Of a DNA stretch of 6,981 nucleotides, positions 1 through 6,757 are shown in pieces. Numbering within the stretch: the stretch's first letter is position 1; every line of letters starts with the position of its first letter. The stretch comes from Candidatus Aminicenans sakinawicola JGI OTU-1 (lineage in GTDB: Bacteria; Acidobacteriota; Aminicenantia; Aminicenantales; Aminicenantaceae). A program made the position numbers and the translations under genes. Location: contig AWNV01000084.1 in assembly GCA_000493965.1 (NCBI GenBank), positions 3,436 through 10,416 of the forward strand, written 5' to 3'. The notes below the pieces were generated by a model. That model was given only the letters and a program-made list of their open reading frames with translations. It ran no database searches and was not told the origin of the DNA.

Positions 1-2
1 TC

Positions 3-437
3 TGGTTCGCACCTGCACTTGGAGCAGGAACTCATATCCAGTCCCTTGTTGTCGACGGACACCCTTTTGATTTTAAATGTTCTGAAGCTGCACAGGTTGT
101 CCAACCTTTCTTAAATATTCCTGTAAATATAGACTCCGTACAGATAGAAATATCTTTCCTCCCGGCTTTCGAAATCTTTCCTTTGCTGCAGGATAGTAAA
201 GTGGGAGACAGAAATAAGGGCCTAAAAATCATTTCTTTCCACAGGGAAGGTTCAAAATTCGAGCTTATCGTAGAAGGCCTGGCCGGAAACACCTATCAAT
301 TGGGCACAGTGAACCCGGAAACAGTTGAGAGCCTGGAAGGGGCAGAGATCAATAAAGGCAACCTTAGATTTGTAATACCACAAGGCAAAAACAGTGAATT
401 CGTATCACACAAAGTCATCATACAGCTTAAGCAGTAA
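3..437 (+). CDS. C-terminal part of an unrecognised beta-rich protein (5' end outside window)
   Basis: The frame is open from the left edge to a TAA at 435-437 and gives 144 residues, beginning WFAPALGAGTHIQSLVVDG. An internal ATG at 183 is very unlikely to be the start, because the upstream frame is fully coding in character. The sequence is dominated by alternating hydrophobic residues and ends in ...SHKVIIQLKQ, consistent with a C-terminal beta-sandwich. The early 'PALGAG...VDGHPFDF' stretch and the later 'VGDRNKGLKIISF...VEGLAGNTYQL' stretch remind me of the C-terminal beta domain of some glycoside-hydrolase or debranching-type proteins. That is recall of a style, not an identified family. 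No catalytic motif, membrane segment or signal peptide is visible in the part present. It is followed by a long gap, so it is probably not in the same operon as the adaptor/permease pair. Confidence 0.8.
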   Translation, partial: WFAPALGAGTHIQSLVVDGHPFDFKCSEAAQVVQPFLNIPVNIDSVQIEISFLPAFEIFPLLQDSKVGDRNKGLKIISFHREGSKFELIVEGLAGNTYQLGTVNPETVESLEGAEINKGNLRFVIPQGKNSEFVSHKVIIQLKQ

Positions 438-534
438 TCATATTCGCTTCAAATAAAAAACTCGGGCAAAGTGTAATAAAATTTAAGGAGGATGTTTATA
501 AAGAAACAGGTGGCGCTATGGTATTTGAACTGAC

Positions 535-555
535 AAAGCAAAAATAGCTTTTTTT
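535..555 (+). terminator. Weak terminator-like hairpin with T run
   Basis: AAAGC (535-539) can pair with GCTTT (547-551) across a 7-nt A-rich loop, and four further T residues follow (552-555). The stem is only five pairs, mostly A-T, so it would be a poor intrinsic terminator. Its position, about 100 bp after the stop of the left-edge gene and before the adaptor leader, is where a terminator would be expected. Confidence 0.25.
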
Positions 556-784
556 CCCTCAGTTGAACTTTTCCCATGCTTATCCGTAATATTAATAAGG
601 AGGATAAATTTGAGCAGCCACAGTAAGAAATGCCGGGAAACCAATGACTTCATAGCTTCCTGATAAGAAAAAAGGCAGATAAGCGAATTAGCAGCTCATA
701 AAGAAGGACTACTAATGTTTAGGAATTTTTGTTATTGTGTCCTTGCAGTTTGAACATCAAATTTCCTATGTGTAAAAAGTTTTC

Positions 785-800
785 CTCTAATGAATTAGAG
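785..800. promoter_or_regulatory. 16-bp palindrome, possible operator
   Basis: CTCTAAT (785-791) and ATTAGAG (794-800) are perfect inverted repeats around a 2-nt centre. Such compact dyads are typical binding sites for dimeric helix-turn-helix repressors and are common ahead of efflux operons. A palindrome can also be chance. No regulator gene lies in the window and no strong sigma-70 promoter is evident beside it, so the function is inferred only. Confidence 0.3.
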
Positions 801-832
801 AAGCTTGATTTGGGATAGAGCATGGCTAGTCT

Positions 833-879
833 AGTAAGGCACTGCCAGGCGAAAGAGGCAGAATCTTACATGCCTTACT
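833..879 (+). promoter_or_regulatory. Nested hairpin in the 5' leader of the adaptor gene
   Basis: AGTAAGGCA (833-841) is perfectly complementary to TGCCTTACT (871-879), giving a 9-bp outer stem. Inside it CTGCC (842-846) pairs with GGCAG (857-861) around a 10-nt loop, leaving a 9-nt one-sided bulge (862-870). A T6 run follows at 891-896. GGCG (848-851) can also pair with CGCC (885-888), which would compete with the nested form and sit directly before the T run. The adaptor start codon is 52 nt downstream of the outer stem. This could be an RNA control element or a transcript-stability structure. It matches no riboswitch class I can name. Confidence 0.4.
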
Positions 880-931
880 CACTACGCCAGTTTTTTCTCT
901 ACCCAATAAAAATAATTTTTGGAGTTGACTA

Positions 932-2071
932 ATGAAAAAAGCCATCATAATAATCGTGGTTATTATAGTAATTCTTGGCACTCTTTTTCTGGCAACCAAA
1001 AGCTGCAAAAAAGACGCTGACACCCAAACAGCAAACACTGCAGAAGTAGAAATAAGGAATATAGCAAAAACCGTTGTGGCTACTGGCAAGATAGAAGCTC
1101 TTTACAAGGCCGAGATCAAATCAAAAATAGGAGGCGTCATCAAGCAGTTTTATGTTGAGGAAGGTGACAAGGTGACTGTTGGCCAGAAACTGGTGGAAAT
1201 TATTCCGGGAGCCACTCCAGTGGAAATGGTTCGGGCACGGACCGAAGTAAAGGCCGCAGCATACGATAAGGTCGTCGCCGAAAAACAATATCTGAGGAGC
1301 AAAGAGCTCTATGAACAAAACGTGATTTCGCCAGAAAATTACGATCGGGCTAACGCGAACTACCAAACTGCTAAGGCCCGTTTTTACGCTGCCATGGCTC
1401 AACTGCGAGTGCTGGAACAGGGATCGAATGTATCGGCACTGGTTGAAGACATCGAAGTCACCGAACAAGATAAACGTGAAATCGATAAAGAGACACGGGA
1501 AGCCATAGCCAGCATGACAGTGATTGCTCCCATATCGGGTATTATCCTTTCCCGGGACACCGACAAAGGGAGTGCGGTTATCCCCATTTCCTCGGCCTTC
1601 GGAGGAACAGTTATCATGACAATCGCCGATGTCTCTGAGAAGCATTTTCTAGGCGACGTGGACGAGGCAGATATCGGAAAGGTTCATCTCGGTCTACCGG
1701 CCAAGATCTATGTCGAAGCTTATCCTGACGAGCCTTTTAAAGCAGATCTGACTCACATCAGCCCCCAGGGCCGCGAGGAGGAGGATATCATTAACTTTGA
1801 AATCCGGGCAACAATCCATGACCTTGAGGATAGACTCCGTGTGGGCATGTCAGCAGATGCCGAACTCATTCTGGAGGAGCATGATAATGTTCTGGTTATC
1901 CCAGAAGGCGCAATAATATACGAGGACGGAAAAACTTTCGTCAATATCCAGGATGATTCTGTCCCGGAAGGAATGCAGAAAATTGAAATTACAAAGGGCA
2001 TTTCCGACGGTCTTCGAACCGAGGTTCTATCAGGCCTTGAAAAGGGCCAGGTCGTGATTCTTCCTAAGTAG
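932..2071 (+). CDS. HlyD/MacA-type periplasmic adaptor (membrane fusion protein)
   Basis: 379 residues, the usual size for MacA/RND-type adaptors. These proteins are anchored in the inner membrane and bridge a transporter to a TolC-like outer-membrane channel. A hydrophobic segment follows two lysines (about residues 4-21). The cysteine at 25 lacks a good lipobox (TKSC), so an uncleaved anchor is more likely than a lipoprotein. The first biotinyl-lipoyl half is at about 55-92, with IGGVIKQFYVEEGDKVTVGQ. A long helical hairpin occupies about 96-190 (RARTEVKAAAYDKVVAEKQ; SPENYDRANANYQTAKARF). The second lipoyl half is at about 195-217 (MTVIAPISGIILSRDTDKG). A beta-barrel and membrane-proximal domain follow (GLPAKIYVEAYPDEPF; RLRVGMSADAELIL; VLVIPEGAI). 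GGAG at 921-924 sits 7 nt before the ATG. The permease gene begins 70 bp downstream on the same strand, the standard MacA-MacB-like order. The substrate cannot be told from sequence, and a MacA name would overstate the evidence. Confidence 0.93.
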   Translation: MKKAIIIIVVIIVILGTLFLATKSCKKDADTQTANTAEVEIRNIAKTVVATGKIEALYKAEIKSKIGGVIKQFYVEEGDKVTVGQKLVEIIPGATPVEMVRARTEVKAAAYDKVVAEKQYLRSKELYEQNVISPENYDRANANYQTAKARFYAAMAQLRVLEQGSNVSALVEDIEVTEQDKREIDKETREAIASMTVIAPISGIILSRDTDKGSAVIPISSAFGGTVIMTIADVSEKHFLGDVDEADIGKVHLGLPAKIYVEAYPDEPFKADLTHISPQGREEEDIINFEIRATIHDLEDRLRVGMSADAELILEEHDNVLVIPEGAIIYEDGKTFVNIQDDSVPEGMQKIEITKGISDGLRTEVLSGLEKGQVVILPK

Positions 2072-2089
2072 TGTCATAACGTAAGTTTC

Positions 2090-2124
2090 ATGGCTCTATC
2101 CTAACATTGGTCCGAACGAGCCAT
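2090..2124 (+). promoter_or_regulatory. Intercistronic inverted repeat between adaptor and permease genes
   Basis: ATGGCTC (2090-2096) is perfectly complementary to GAGCCAT (2118-2124), with a 21-nt loop. No T run follows, so it is not an intrinsic terminator. Its 3' arm ends 6 nt before the AGGA ribosome-binding site (2131-2134) of the permease gene. A role in mRNA stability or translational tuning is possible. A 7-bp stem with a long loop may also be chance. Confidence 0.3.
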
Positions 2125-2141
2125 TTATCAAGGATTTATTT

Positions 2142-4700
2142 ATGAATTTTTCGGAAATAATAAGACAGGCTTTCATAGATCTTAAAGCAAATCGCCTCAG
2201 AAGCATACTTACGCTTTTCGGGATTATCTGGGGCATTATAGCCATAATGATTTTGTTGGGTTGGGGATTCGGGTTCAGCAATTTCATGATGGAAGGTATG
2301 CACAAAATCGGGGAAGACCTGGTTGTTTTGATACCAGGTCATACTTCCATTGGTGTTGGTGGTTATAAAGCCGGACGGCCCATTGTGCCGGAAATGAAGG
2401 ATATTGAGGCTATTCAAATTCAATGTCCTTCGGTAGCCGAAATAAACCCTCAGATGGCCCGATGGTACTATGTGAAAGCCGAAACAGAATCCCGGCGATA
2501 CAACATCCGCGGTATCCTGCCGGCTGCTAAAAAGATGAACAACTGGCAGGTGGCAAAAGGACGGTTTATCACCGAGGACGACTTTAAGAACCGCCGGCGT
2601 TTTGCATTCATAGGCAATAATATCAAGGAACAGCTTTTTGACATAGGATCCGATCCAGTAGGCAAAAAGATTAGGATTCATGGTGTAACGTTCCTCATCG
2701 TAGGTGTGGCTGTTGAAAAAAAGTCGCAGTTATCTACCATAAACAGCCGACATGACGACCAGGTTCTAATCCCTCTAAGCACGGCACAACAATTGTGGGG
2801 GGACGGGAAGAGCCTTGATCTTGTTTTTATCAGTCCAAAGGAAACTTACAAATCCAGTCAAGTTGTAACTGAGGCACGCTCTGTCATAGCCGAGCGCCAC
2901 CATTTCGATCCTGAAGACGAAGAAGCGTTGATGATTTTTGAATTTGCCTTCTACGAGAAGATGTTTAACCTGCTCTCCCTCGGATTGAACATTCTCTTGG
3001 GCCTCATCGGAATAATCACCCTATTTATCGGCGGTATTGGAGTAATGAATATTATGTTTGTGTCGGTACAGGAACGCACCCGAGAAATAGGCATCCGTAA
3101 AGCAGTGGGAGCAAAGAAACGGGACATTCGTCTCCAGTTCTTGGCCGAATCGCTATTCATCACAATGCTGGGCGGATTCATCGGTTTTCTGCTGGGTTCG
3201 GCTCTGCTGGGAGCAGTAAGGCTTTTGCCTCTGCCCCCGTATATTCCTATTCCCCAAAACTCTCCGGAACTTTCCTTGATTGTCGTATTTGTGATGATCC
3301 TGACCGGAGTTGTCTCAGGATACATTCCGGCAAAAAGAGCGGCTGAGATGCAGCCGGTAAAAGCACTTCAGTACGAACGGGGTGAAACTACCGAAGGCAG
3401 GAAAATACCAAAGCCTCTCTGGGTTTCTCGCACATTAACAGGTGAACTCATCGGACAAGCCTTTCTCGAAATTCGCAGCAGTAAGTCCCGGAGTTTTCTC
3501 ACGATGTTTGGAATCTTCTGGGGTATTGCTGCCGTAATTGTACTCATTGGATTCGGCACAGGATTCCAGGGATTTTTCGACCGCGAATGGGGAAAGATGG
3601 GTGAAAAAACTATATTCGTGAGTGGCGGGCGTGTTAAAAAACAAAGAAGCACCTATCGAGAAGCACGAAGAGTCCGGCTCTCATCAAAAGACGTAGACGC
3701 ACTCAATTCATTTCCCATTAAGGTAGAAAGAGCCATTCCGGAATATGACTGTGATTTTCCTGTAGTGAAATACAGCAACGAAAACCGTGCTGTACACACT
3801 CTTGGTGTAGTTCCGGAAACACAAGAGATGCGTAATTTCAAGATTGCAAAGGGGCGGTTTATCAATCAAGGAGACGTTGATGAAAGCGGAAGGGTCTGTT
3901 TTCTGGGAGCAAACATTCATGAGCGCCTCTTCGGGAGCCGTACACGTGATATCACAGGAGAATACGTTAAAATCAATGGAGTCCGCTATCTCGTAGTAGG
4001 AACTGCCCAACCCAAGGGCCTTCAGCTGTCAATGAATAATTCCTATGATGACGATAAACTGCTTGTTCCGTTTACTACTGCATTGAAAGATTTCAGCGGG
4101 CAGAAATACCTGTCTCGAATACTTGTCTCGCCTGTCAGCAAGGAGAATTACAAAGAAGCCATATTGGAAATTCGCAAAACGTTGTCCAGACTGCACAGAT
4201 TTCAGCAGGAAGATGAAGATGCCCTATATATATGGAGCATGCTTGAGGGTATGGATTTCCTGGTTTATATTGTATTGGGACTTCAGGTATTCCTGGGCGG
4301 AGTGGGAGTAATCACTCTGATGATCGGGGCTGTTGGAGTGATGAATATCATGTTTTTTATCGTTACTCAGCGCACACGGGAAATAGGCATCCGCAGAGCT
4401 GTGGGGGCGCTTCGAAGACATATTTTCCAACAGTTCTTTATAGAGGCTTTAGCCCTTACGTTTCTTGGGGGGCTTATTGGATTTCTGATCGGTTGGGGTT
4501 TAAATTCAGGCCTTTCAGCTCTCGTCGAAATCTTGCGTAGTCAGAATGCTCAGCTCATGATGCTTTTTTCACCGGAGAATTCACTGCTCACATCGATGAT
4601 CACTGTTTTTTTCATGATACTGGCTGGGTTTTTGGCCGGGCTGACACCTGCACTCCGTGCTATGCGGTCGAACATTGTTGAGTCCCTCCGCTACGAATAA
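2142..4700 (+). CDS. Double-module MacB/FtsX-type ABC transporter permease (tandem fusion, no ATPase domain)
   Basis: 852 residues made of two homologous halves joined by a short linker (about 413-433). Each half has an N-terminal membrane helix (about 22-47; 451-476), a periplasmic MacB core domain (about 50-270; 480-700) and a three-helix FtsX block (about 276-302, 333-360, 376-395; and 706-738, 765-792, 812-835). The halves clearly repeat: 'AKGRFI' at 138 and 569; 'GVMNIMF' at 300 and 732; 'RTREIGIRKAVGA' at 312 against 'RTREIGIRRAVGA' at 744, the cytoplasmic loop expected to contact the ATPase. E. coli MacB has one such permease module fused to an N-terminal nucleotide-binding domain and works as a dimer. 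Here both permease copies are on one chain and no Walker A, signature or Walker B motif is present. A separate LolD/MacB-like ATPase is therefore needed but is not encoded in the window. AGGA (2131-2134) lies 7 nt before the ATG. It probably acts with the adaptor upstream in exporting a substrate or handling lipoproteins. It ends 30 bp from a convergent gene with no evident terminator between. Confidence 0.93.
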   Translation: MNFSEIIRQAFIDLKANRLRSILTLFGIIWGIIAIMILLGWGFGFSNFMMEGMHKIGEDLVVLIPGHTSIGVGGYKAGRPIVPEMKDIEAIQIQCPSVAEINPQMARWYYVKAETESRRYNIRGILPAAKKMNNWQVAKGRFITEDDFKNRRRFAFIGNNIKEQLFDIGSDPVGKKIRIHGVTFLIVGVAVEKKSQLSTINSRHDDQVLIPLSTAQQLWGDGKSLDLVFISPKETYKSSQVVTEARSVIAERHHFDPEDEEALMIFEFAFYEKMFNLLSLGLNILLGLIGIITLFIGGIGVMNIMFVSVQERTREIGIRKAVGAKKRDIRLQFLAESLFITMLGGFIGFLLGSALLGAVRLLPLPPYIPIPQNSPELSLIVVFVMILTGVVSGYIPAKRAAEMQPVKALQYERGETTEGRKIPKPLWVSRTLTGELIGQAFLEIRSSKSRSFLTMFGIFWGIAAVIVLIGFGTGFQGFFDREWGKMGEKTIFVSGGRVKKQRSTYREARRVRLSSKDVDALNSFPIKVERAIPEYDCDFPVVKYSNENRAVHTLGVVPETQEMRNFKIAKGRFINQGDVDESGRVCFLGANIHERLFGSRTRDITGEYVKINGVRYLVVGTAQPKGLQLSMNNSYDDDKLLVPFTTALKDFSGQKYLSRILVSPVSKENYKEAILEIRKTLSRLHRFQQEDEDALYIWSMLEGMDFLVYIVLGLQVFLGGVGVITLMIGAVGVMNIMFFIVTQRTREIGIRRAVGALRRHIFQQFFIEALALTFLGGLIGFLIGWGLNSGLSALVEILRSQNAQLMMLFSPENSLLTSMITVFFMILAGFLAGLTPALRAMRSNIVESLRYE

Positions 4701-4730
4701 AAATTGGAGATCACCTGTAAAAGAAGCGAG

Positions 4731-5288
4731 CTATTTCCTGAGCTTGACGGCTGTGCCGTAAGCTAAAAGTTCAGCCGCACTACCAACAACACTAGTAGTC
4801 ATATAGCGAACATTGATTACTGCATCTGCCCCCATCTCTTCGGCCTGGGCGATCATCCTGTTATTAGCCACTGCACGAGCCCTTCCCATCATCTCTGTGT
4901 ATTCAGTCAGTTCGCCTCCGAGGATCAATCTGACCATGGCGGATAGGTCTTTTCCAAGCCAAATGGCAAATACTGTATGGCCCTGAACCATACCGAGAAT
5001 CTCTGTTATCTCTCGGCCAGGTATTTCTGTGGAATTCATCAGTAAAACCCGTGAGTCAGGTTCAGTAAGGGGAAGCTTTTTTCCTGATGTCTTGCTTACA
5101 CTTTGTTCGAGAGCCACTGTCAGCAAAACCACAAGGATACCTCCCAGGAGGCAGAAAACCGCTATCCTGAGCCACCAGGGCATGACTGGATCCTCGGAAA
5201 TGGTCACGTACCAAGGCATGCCAATAAATATTGCAGTGAAGAGCCCAAGCACGAAAGCCAGCGAGCCAATATGTCGAATTATTTTCAT
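4731..5288 (-). CDS. YbjQ/UPF0145-family protein with N-terminal membrane anchor
   Basis: 185 residues. Two hydrophobic segments (about 7-29 and 37-60) precede a YbjQ-like domain (about 81-183, family PF01906, DUF74/UPF0145, labelled 'putative heavy-metal-binding'). Recognisable elements are the opening STEIPGREITEILGMVQGHTVF, the central 'ILGGELTEYTEMMGRARAVANNRMIAQAEEMGADAVI' region (given here as a region, residues 122-158) and the closing YGTAVKL. Stand-alone YbjQ proteins are only about 105 residues, so the membrane-anchored form is a variant. The family's biochemical role is not established and the metal-binding label is weakly supported. The start is set by a strong AAGGAGGA on the minus strand (complement of 5292-5299), 4 nt before the ATG at 5288-5286. 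It lies 56 bp downstream of the C69 gene on the same strand and may be cotranscribed with it. It is convergent with the permease gene. Confidence 0.88.
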   Translation of the reverse strand: MKIIRHIGSLAFVLGLFTAIFIGMPWYVTISEDPVMPWWLRIAVFCLLGGILVVLLTVALEQSVSKTSGKKLPLTEPDSRVLLMNSTEIPGREITEILGMVQGHTVFAIWLGKDLSAMVRLILGGELTEYTEMMGRARAVANNRMIAQAEEMGADAVINVRYMTTSVVGSAAELLAYGTAVKLRK

Positions 5289-5344
5289 GATTCCTCCTTA
5301 AATTGCCAGGATGTCAGCCAACGATCACTAGACTGCATCCCATA

Positions 5345-6757
5345 TTATGACTTGTAAAGCTCTGTTCTCAACTTATTGACCATTTTCTTAGCTATTTCCA
5401 CGGCTTCGAGAGCAAGTCCACATGAGTAAAGAGTCAAGAATCTTCTCCCTAAAGCTTTATCCGTTTTTAGCAGCTTAAGAGCGGCTTCTTCGATAGTTGC
5501 TTGCATTGCATATTCTTTTACCTCGTAATCTTTCCAGACTGTACGCACTTTCTTTATATACTTTCCATAATTCAAATCTACGAGATTTTCCAGCGAATTA
5601 AAAATCCAAAACGCTTTTTCTGGGTCATAATCAAATGTTCCTGCAGGTGGATTAAAATGAAATTCTGCTGTCAAGTTCTCTTTAAGGTCGTACTGTTTGT
5701 AGTAAATGTCAGGGGTCTGTGTGATCCCTAAATACCAGGGAGTAAGAACGCTGGAACAGGATGCAGCAGTAGTCCTCCAATAAATACAACCGACCTCTGG
5801 GGGCAGCCAGTTTCTTAACTGGAACACAGCAGCCTCCTGGTTATGTTGACTACAGATACATCCATCCCCTGAATTCATGAGGTCATGTGGGGAACCTAAT
5901 TCATATCCTTCTGTTTTATCGAATTTAGTTCCCTCAAGATGATCGCTCAGCATGTCTCTCATGTCCTTCACTGTAATTTTACGATTTGCTTTAACTGAAA
6001 AAGGAAGGTTCCCCTTAACCGGTAAGGCGATATCCTTTCCAGTCACAAGACATTGACCTCGCCACTGTCTGGCGTCACAACCACATTTGGTTTCAAACCA
6101 TCCCTTGCCAATTACATCGTACGCATCTTTGTAATTAAATGGTATGCCACTTTTAGGATCGTACCAGCCCCTTTTTATTGCATATTCAATGAGATCCGGT
6201 GACGCCAAAAAATTATCAGTATCATCCAGGTCTATTTCGCCGATTATGTTTACATTTGCCAGTACAACCACCTCATCGTCAGGAACTCTTTGTGCAATCC
6301 AGTGTTGTCCCATCGCCATTGATAGTATCCATGCTTCATTCGGATCTGCTATTACAAGCGTTACGCCGGATGAATTATAACCAAATCGTCCGATCAGTTC
6401 TCCGGCAATAAGCACACCTTCTCTTGCTGTTTTTGCCCTCCGTGCGATTTGACGTCTCAACATGTACCCAATGCCACCATCTTTTATGTCCCCACGCCTT
6501 ATCAATTCATCGCGTGAGTCTTCGACAGTATGAGTGCCGTCGCTTGCACACGCAACTCCCCATTCGTTGATGTAGATGTCACTGCCCCTTGAAGTAAAGT
6601 TTTCAGACCATATAAACGAATAGCTCTCAATGACATCCGGATATGAGCCACCATGGCGAAGTTGAATCATATCACCGGGTTCATGTTTAATTCTTGGCAC
6701 AACACGAAAATTCAGGAACCTTAGGCCGCTATTGAGCTCACTGTGGGCAAACATCAC
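5345..6757 (-). CDS. C69-family dipeptidase (PepD-like), lacking its nucleophile-bearing N-terminus; probably inactive or a pseudogene
   Basis: The 470-residue open frame strongly resembles peptidase family C69, Ntn-hydrolases that cleave dipeptides with an N-terminal cysteine exposed by processing. Visible family elements include FAHSEL (3-8), NEWGVACASDG (64-74), DPNEAW (138-143), HWIAQRVPDDE (152-162) and IGEIDLDDTDNFLASP (172-187). The body has no frameshift. The first possible starts are GTG 6757-6755 and ATG 6754-6752, neither with a good ribosome-binding site. Both fall after the conserved start of the family. Upstream, in frame and without a start codon, lies PFTAGKKTTVDGS (6796-6758), the family's 'GKKA..DGS' segment. 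The cysteine expected six residues before that glycine is AGC, serine (6802-6800). A TAG lies at 6811-6809, with further TAGs at 6817-6815 and 6859-6857. A product from GTG or ATG would lack both nucleophile and signal peptide. The intact body suggests recent damage, a sequence error or an unusual expression mode. Confidence 0.85.
   Translation of the reverse strand: MMFAHSELNSGLRFLNFRVVPRIKHEPGDMIQLRHGGSYPDVIESYSFIWSENFTSRGSDIYINEWGVACASDGTHTVEDSRDELIRRGDIKDGGIGYMLRRQIARRAKTAREGVLIAGELIGRFGYNSSGVTLVIADPNEAWILSMAMGQHWIAQRVPDDEVVVLANVNIIGEIDLDDTDNFLASPDLIEYAIKRGWYDPKSGIPFNYKDAYDVIGKGWFETKCGCDARQWRGQCLVTGKDIALPVKGNLPFSVKANRKITVKDMRDMLSDHLEGTKFDKTEGYELGSPHDLMNSGDGCICSQHNQEAAVFQLRNWLPPEVGCIYWRTTAASCSSVLTPWYLGITQTPDIYYKQYDLKENLTAEFHFNPPAGTFDYDPEKAFWIFNSLENLVDLNYGKYIKKVRTVWKDYEVKEYAMQATIEEAALKLLKTDKALGRRFLTLYSCGLALEAVEIAKKMVNKLRTELYKS

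Larger units (their letters stand above)
438..931. other. Intergenic region without a convincing gene; long leader of the adaptor gene
   Basis: I see no ORF of real coding character on either strand in these 494 bases. Two identical AAGGAGGAT boxes occur (485-493 and 597-605), each as strong as a real Shine-Dalgarno. The first abuts ATG 492-494 directly (MFIKKQVALWYLN, stop). The second lies 6 nt before TTG 610-612 (MSSHSKKCRETNDFIAS, stop). These could be leader peptides or remnants of a decayed gene; nothing distinguishes the two. The region also holds a weak terminator-like hairpin, a palindrome and a nested hairpin, listed separately. A minus-strand frame entering from inside the adaptor gene (down to 826) is a shadow. 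Confidence 0.6.

Noticed and set aside
563..592. Sigma-70 promoter TTGAAC, 18-nt spacer, TAATAT
   Set aside because: Only 4 of 6 consensus bases in each box and a non-optimal spacer. The implied start would fall on the AAGGAGG box, leaving no leader for the short ORF behind it.
743..772. Promoter TTGCAG, 18-nt spacer, TATGTG before the adaptor operon
   Set aside because: Weak -10 match; AT-rich intergenic DNA gives such pairs by chance.
932..1010. Lipoprotein signal on the adaptor
   Set aside because: The cysteine at residue 25 is preceded by T-K-S, and lysine at -2 does not fit a lipobox. An uncleaved N-terminal anchor is more likely.
1121..1645. Long minus-strand ORF (174 codons) inside the adaptor gene
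   Set aside because: It lies wholly opposite a clearly coding HlyD-type gene and its translation is Cys/His/Phe-rich with no domain character: a shadow.
2136..2681. Minus-strand ORF (181 codons) inside the permease gene
   Set aside because: It is antisense to conserved MacB-like sequence and has no plausible ribosome-binding site or family resemblance.
4701..4730. Bidirectional terminator between the convergent permease and YbjQ-like genes
   Set aside because: No stem longer than four pairs and no T run on either strand in or next to the 30-bp gap.
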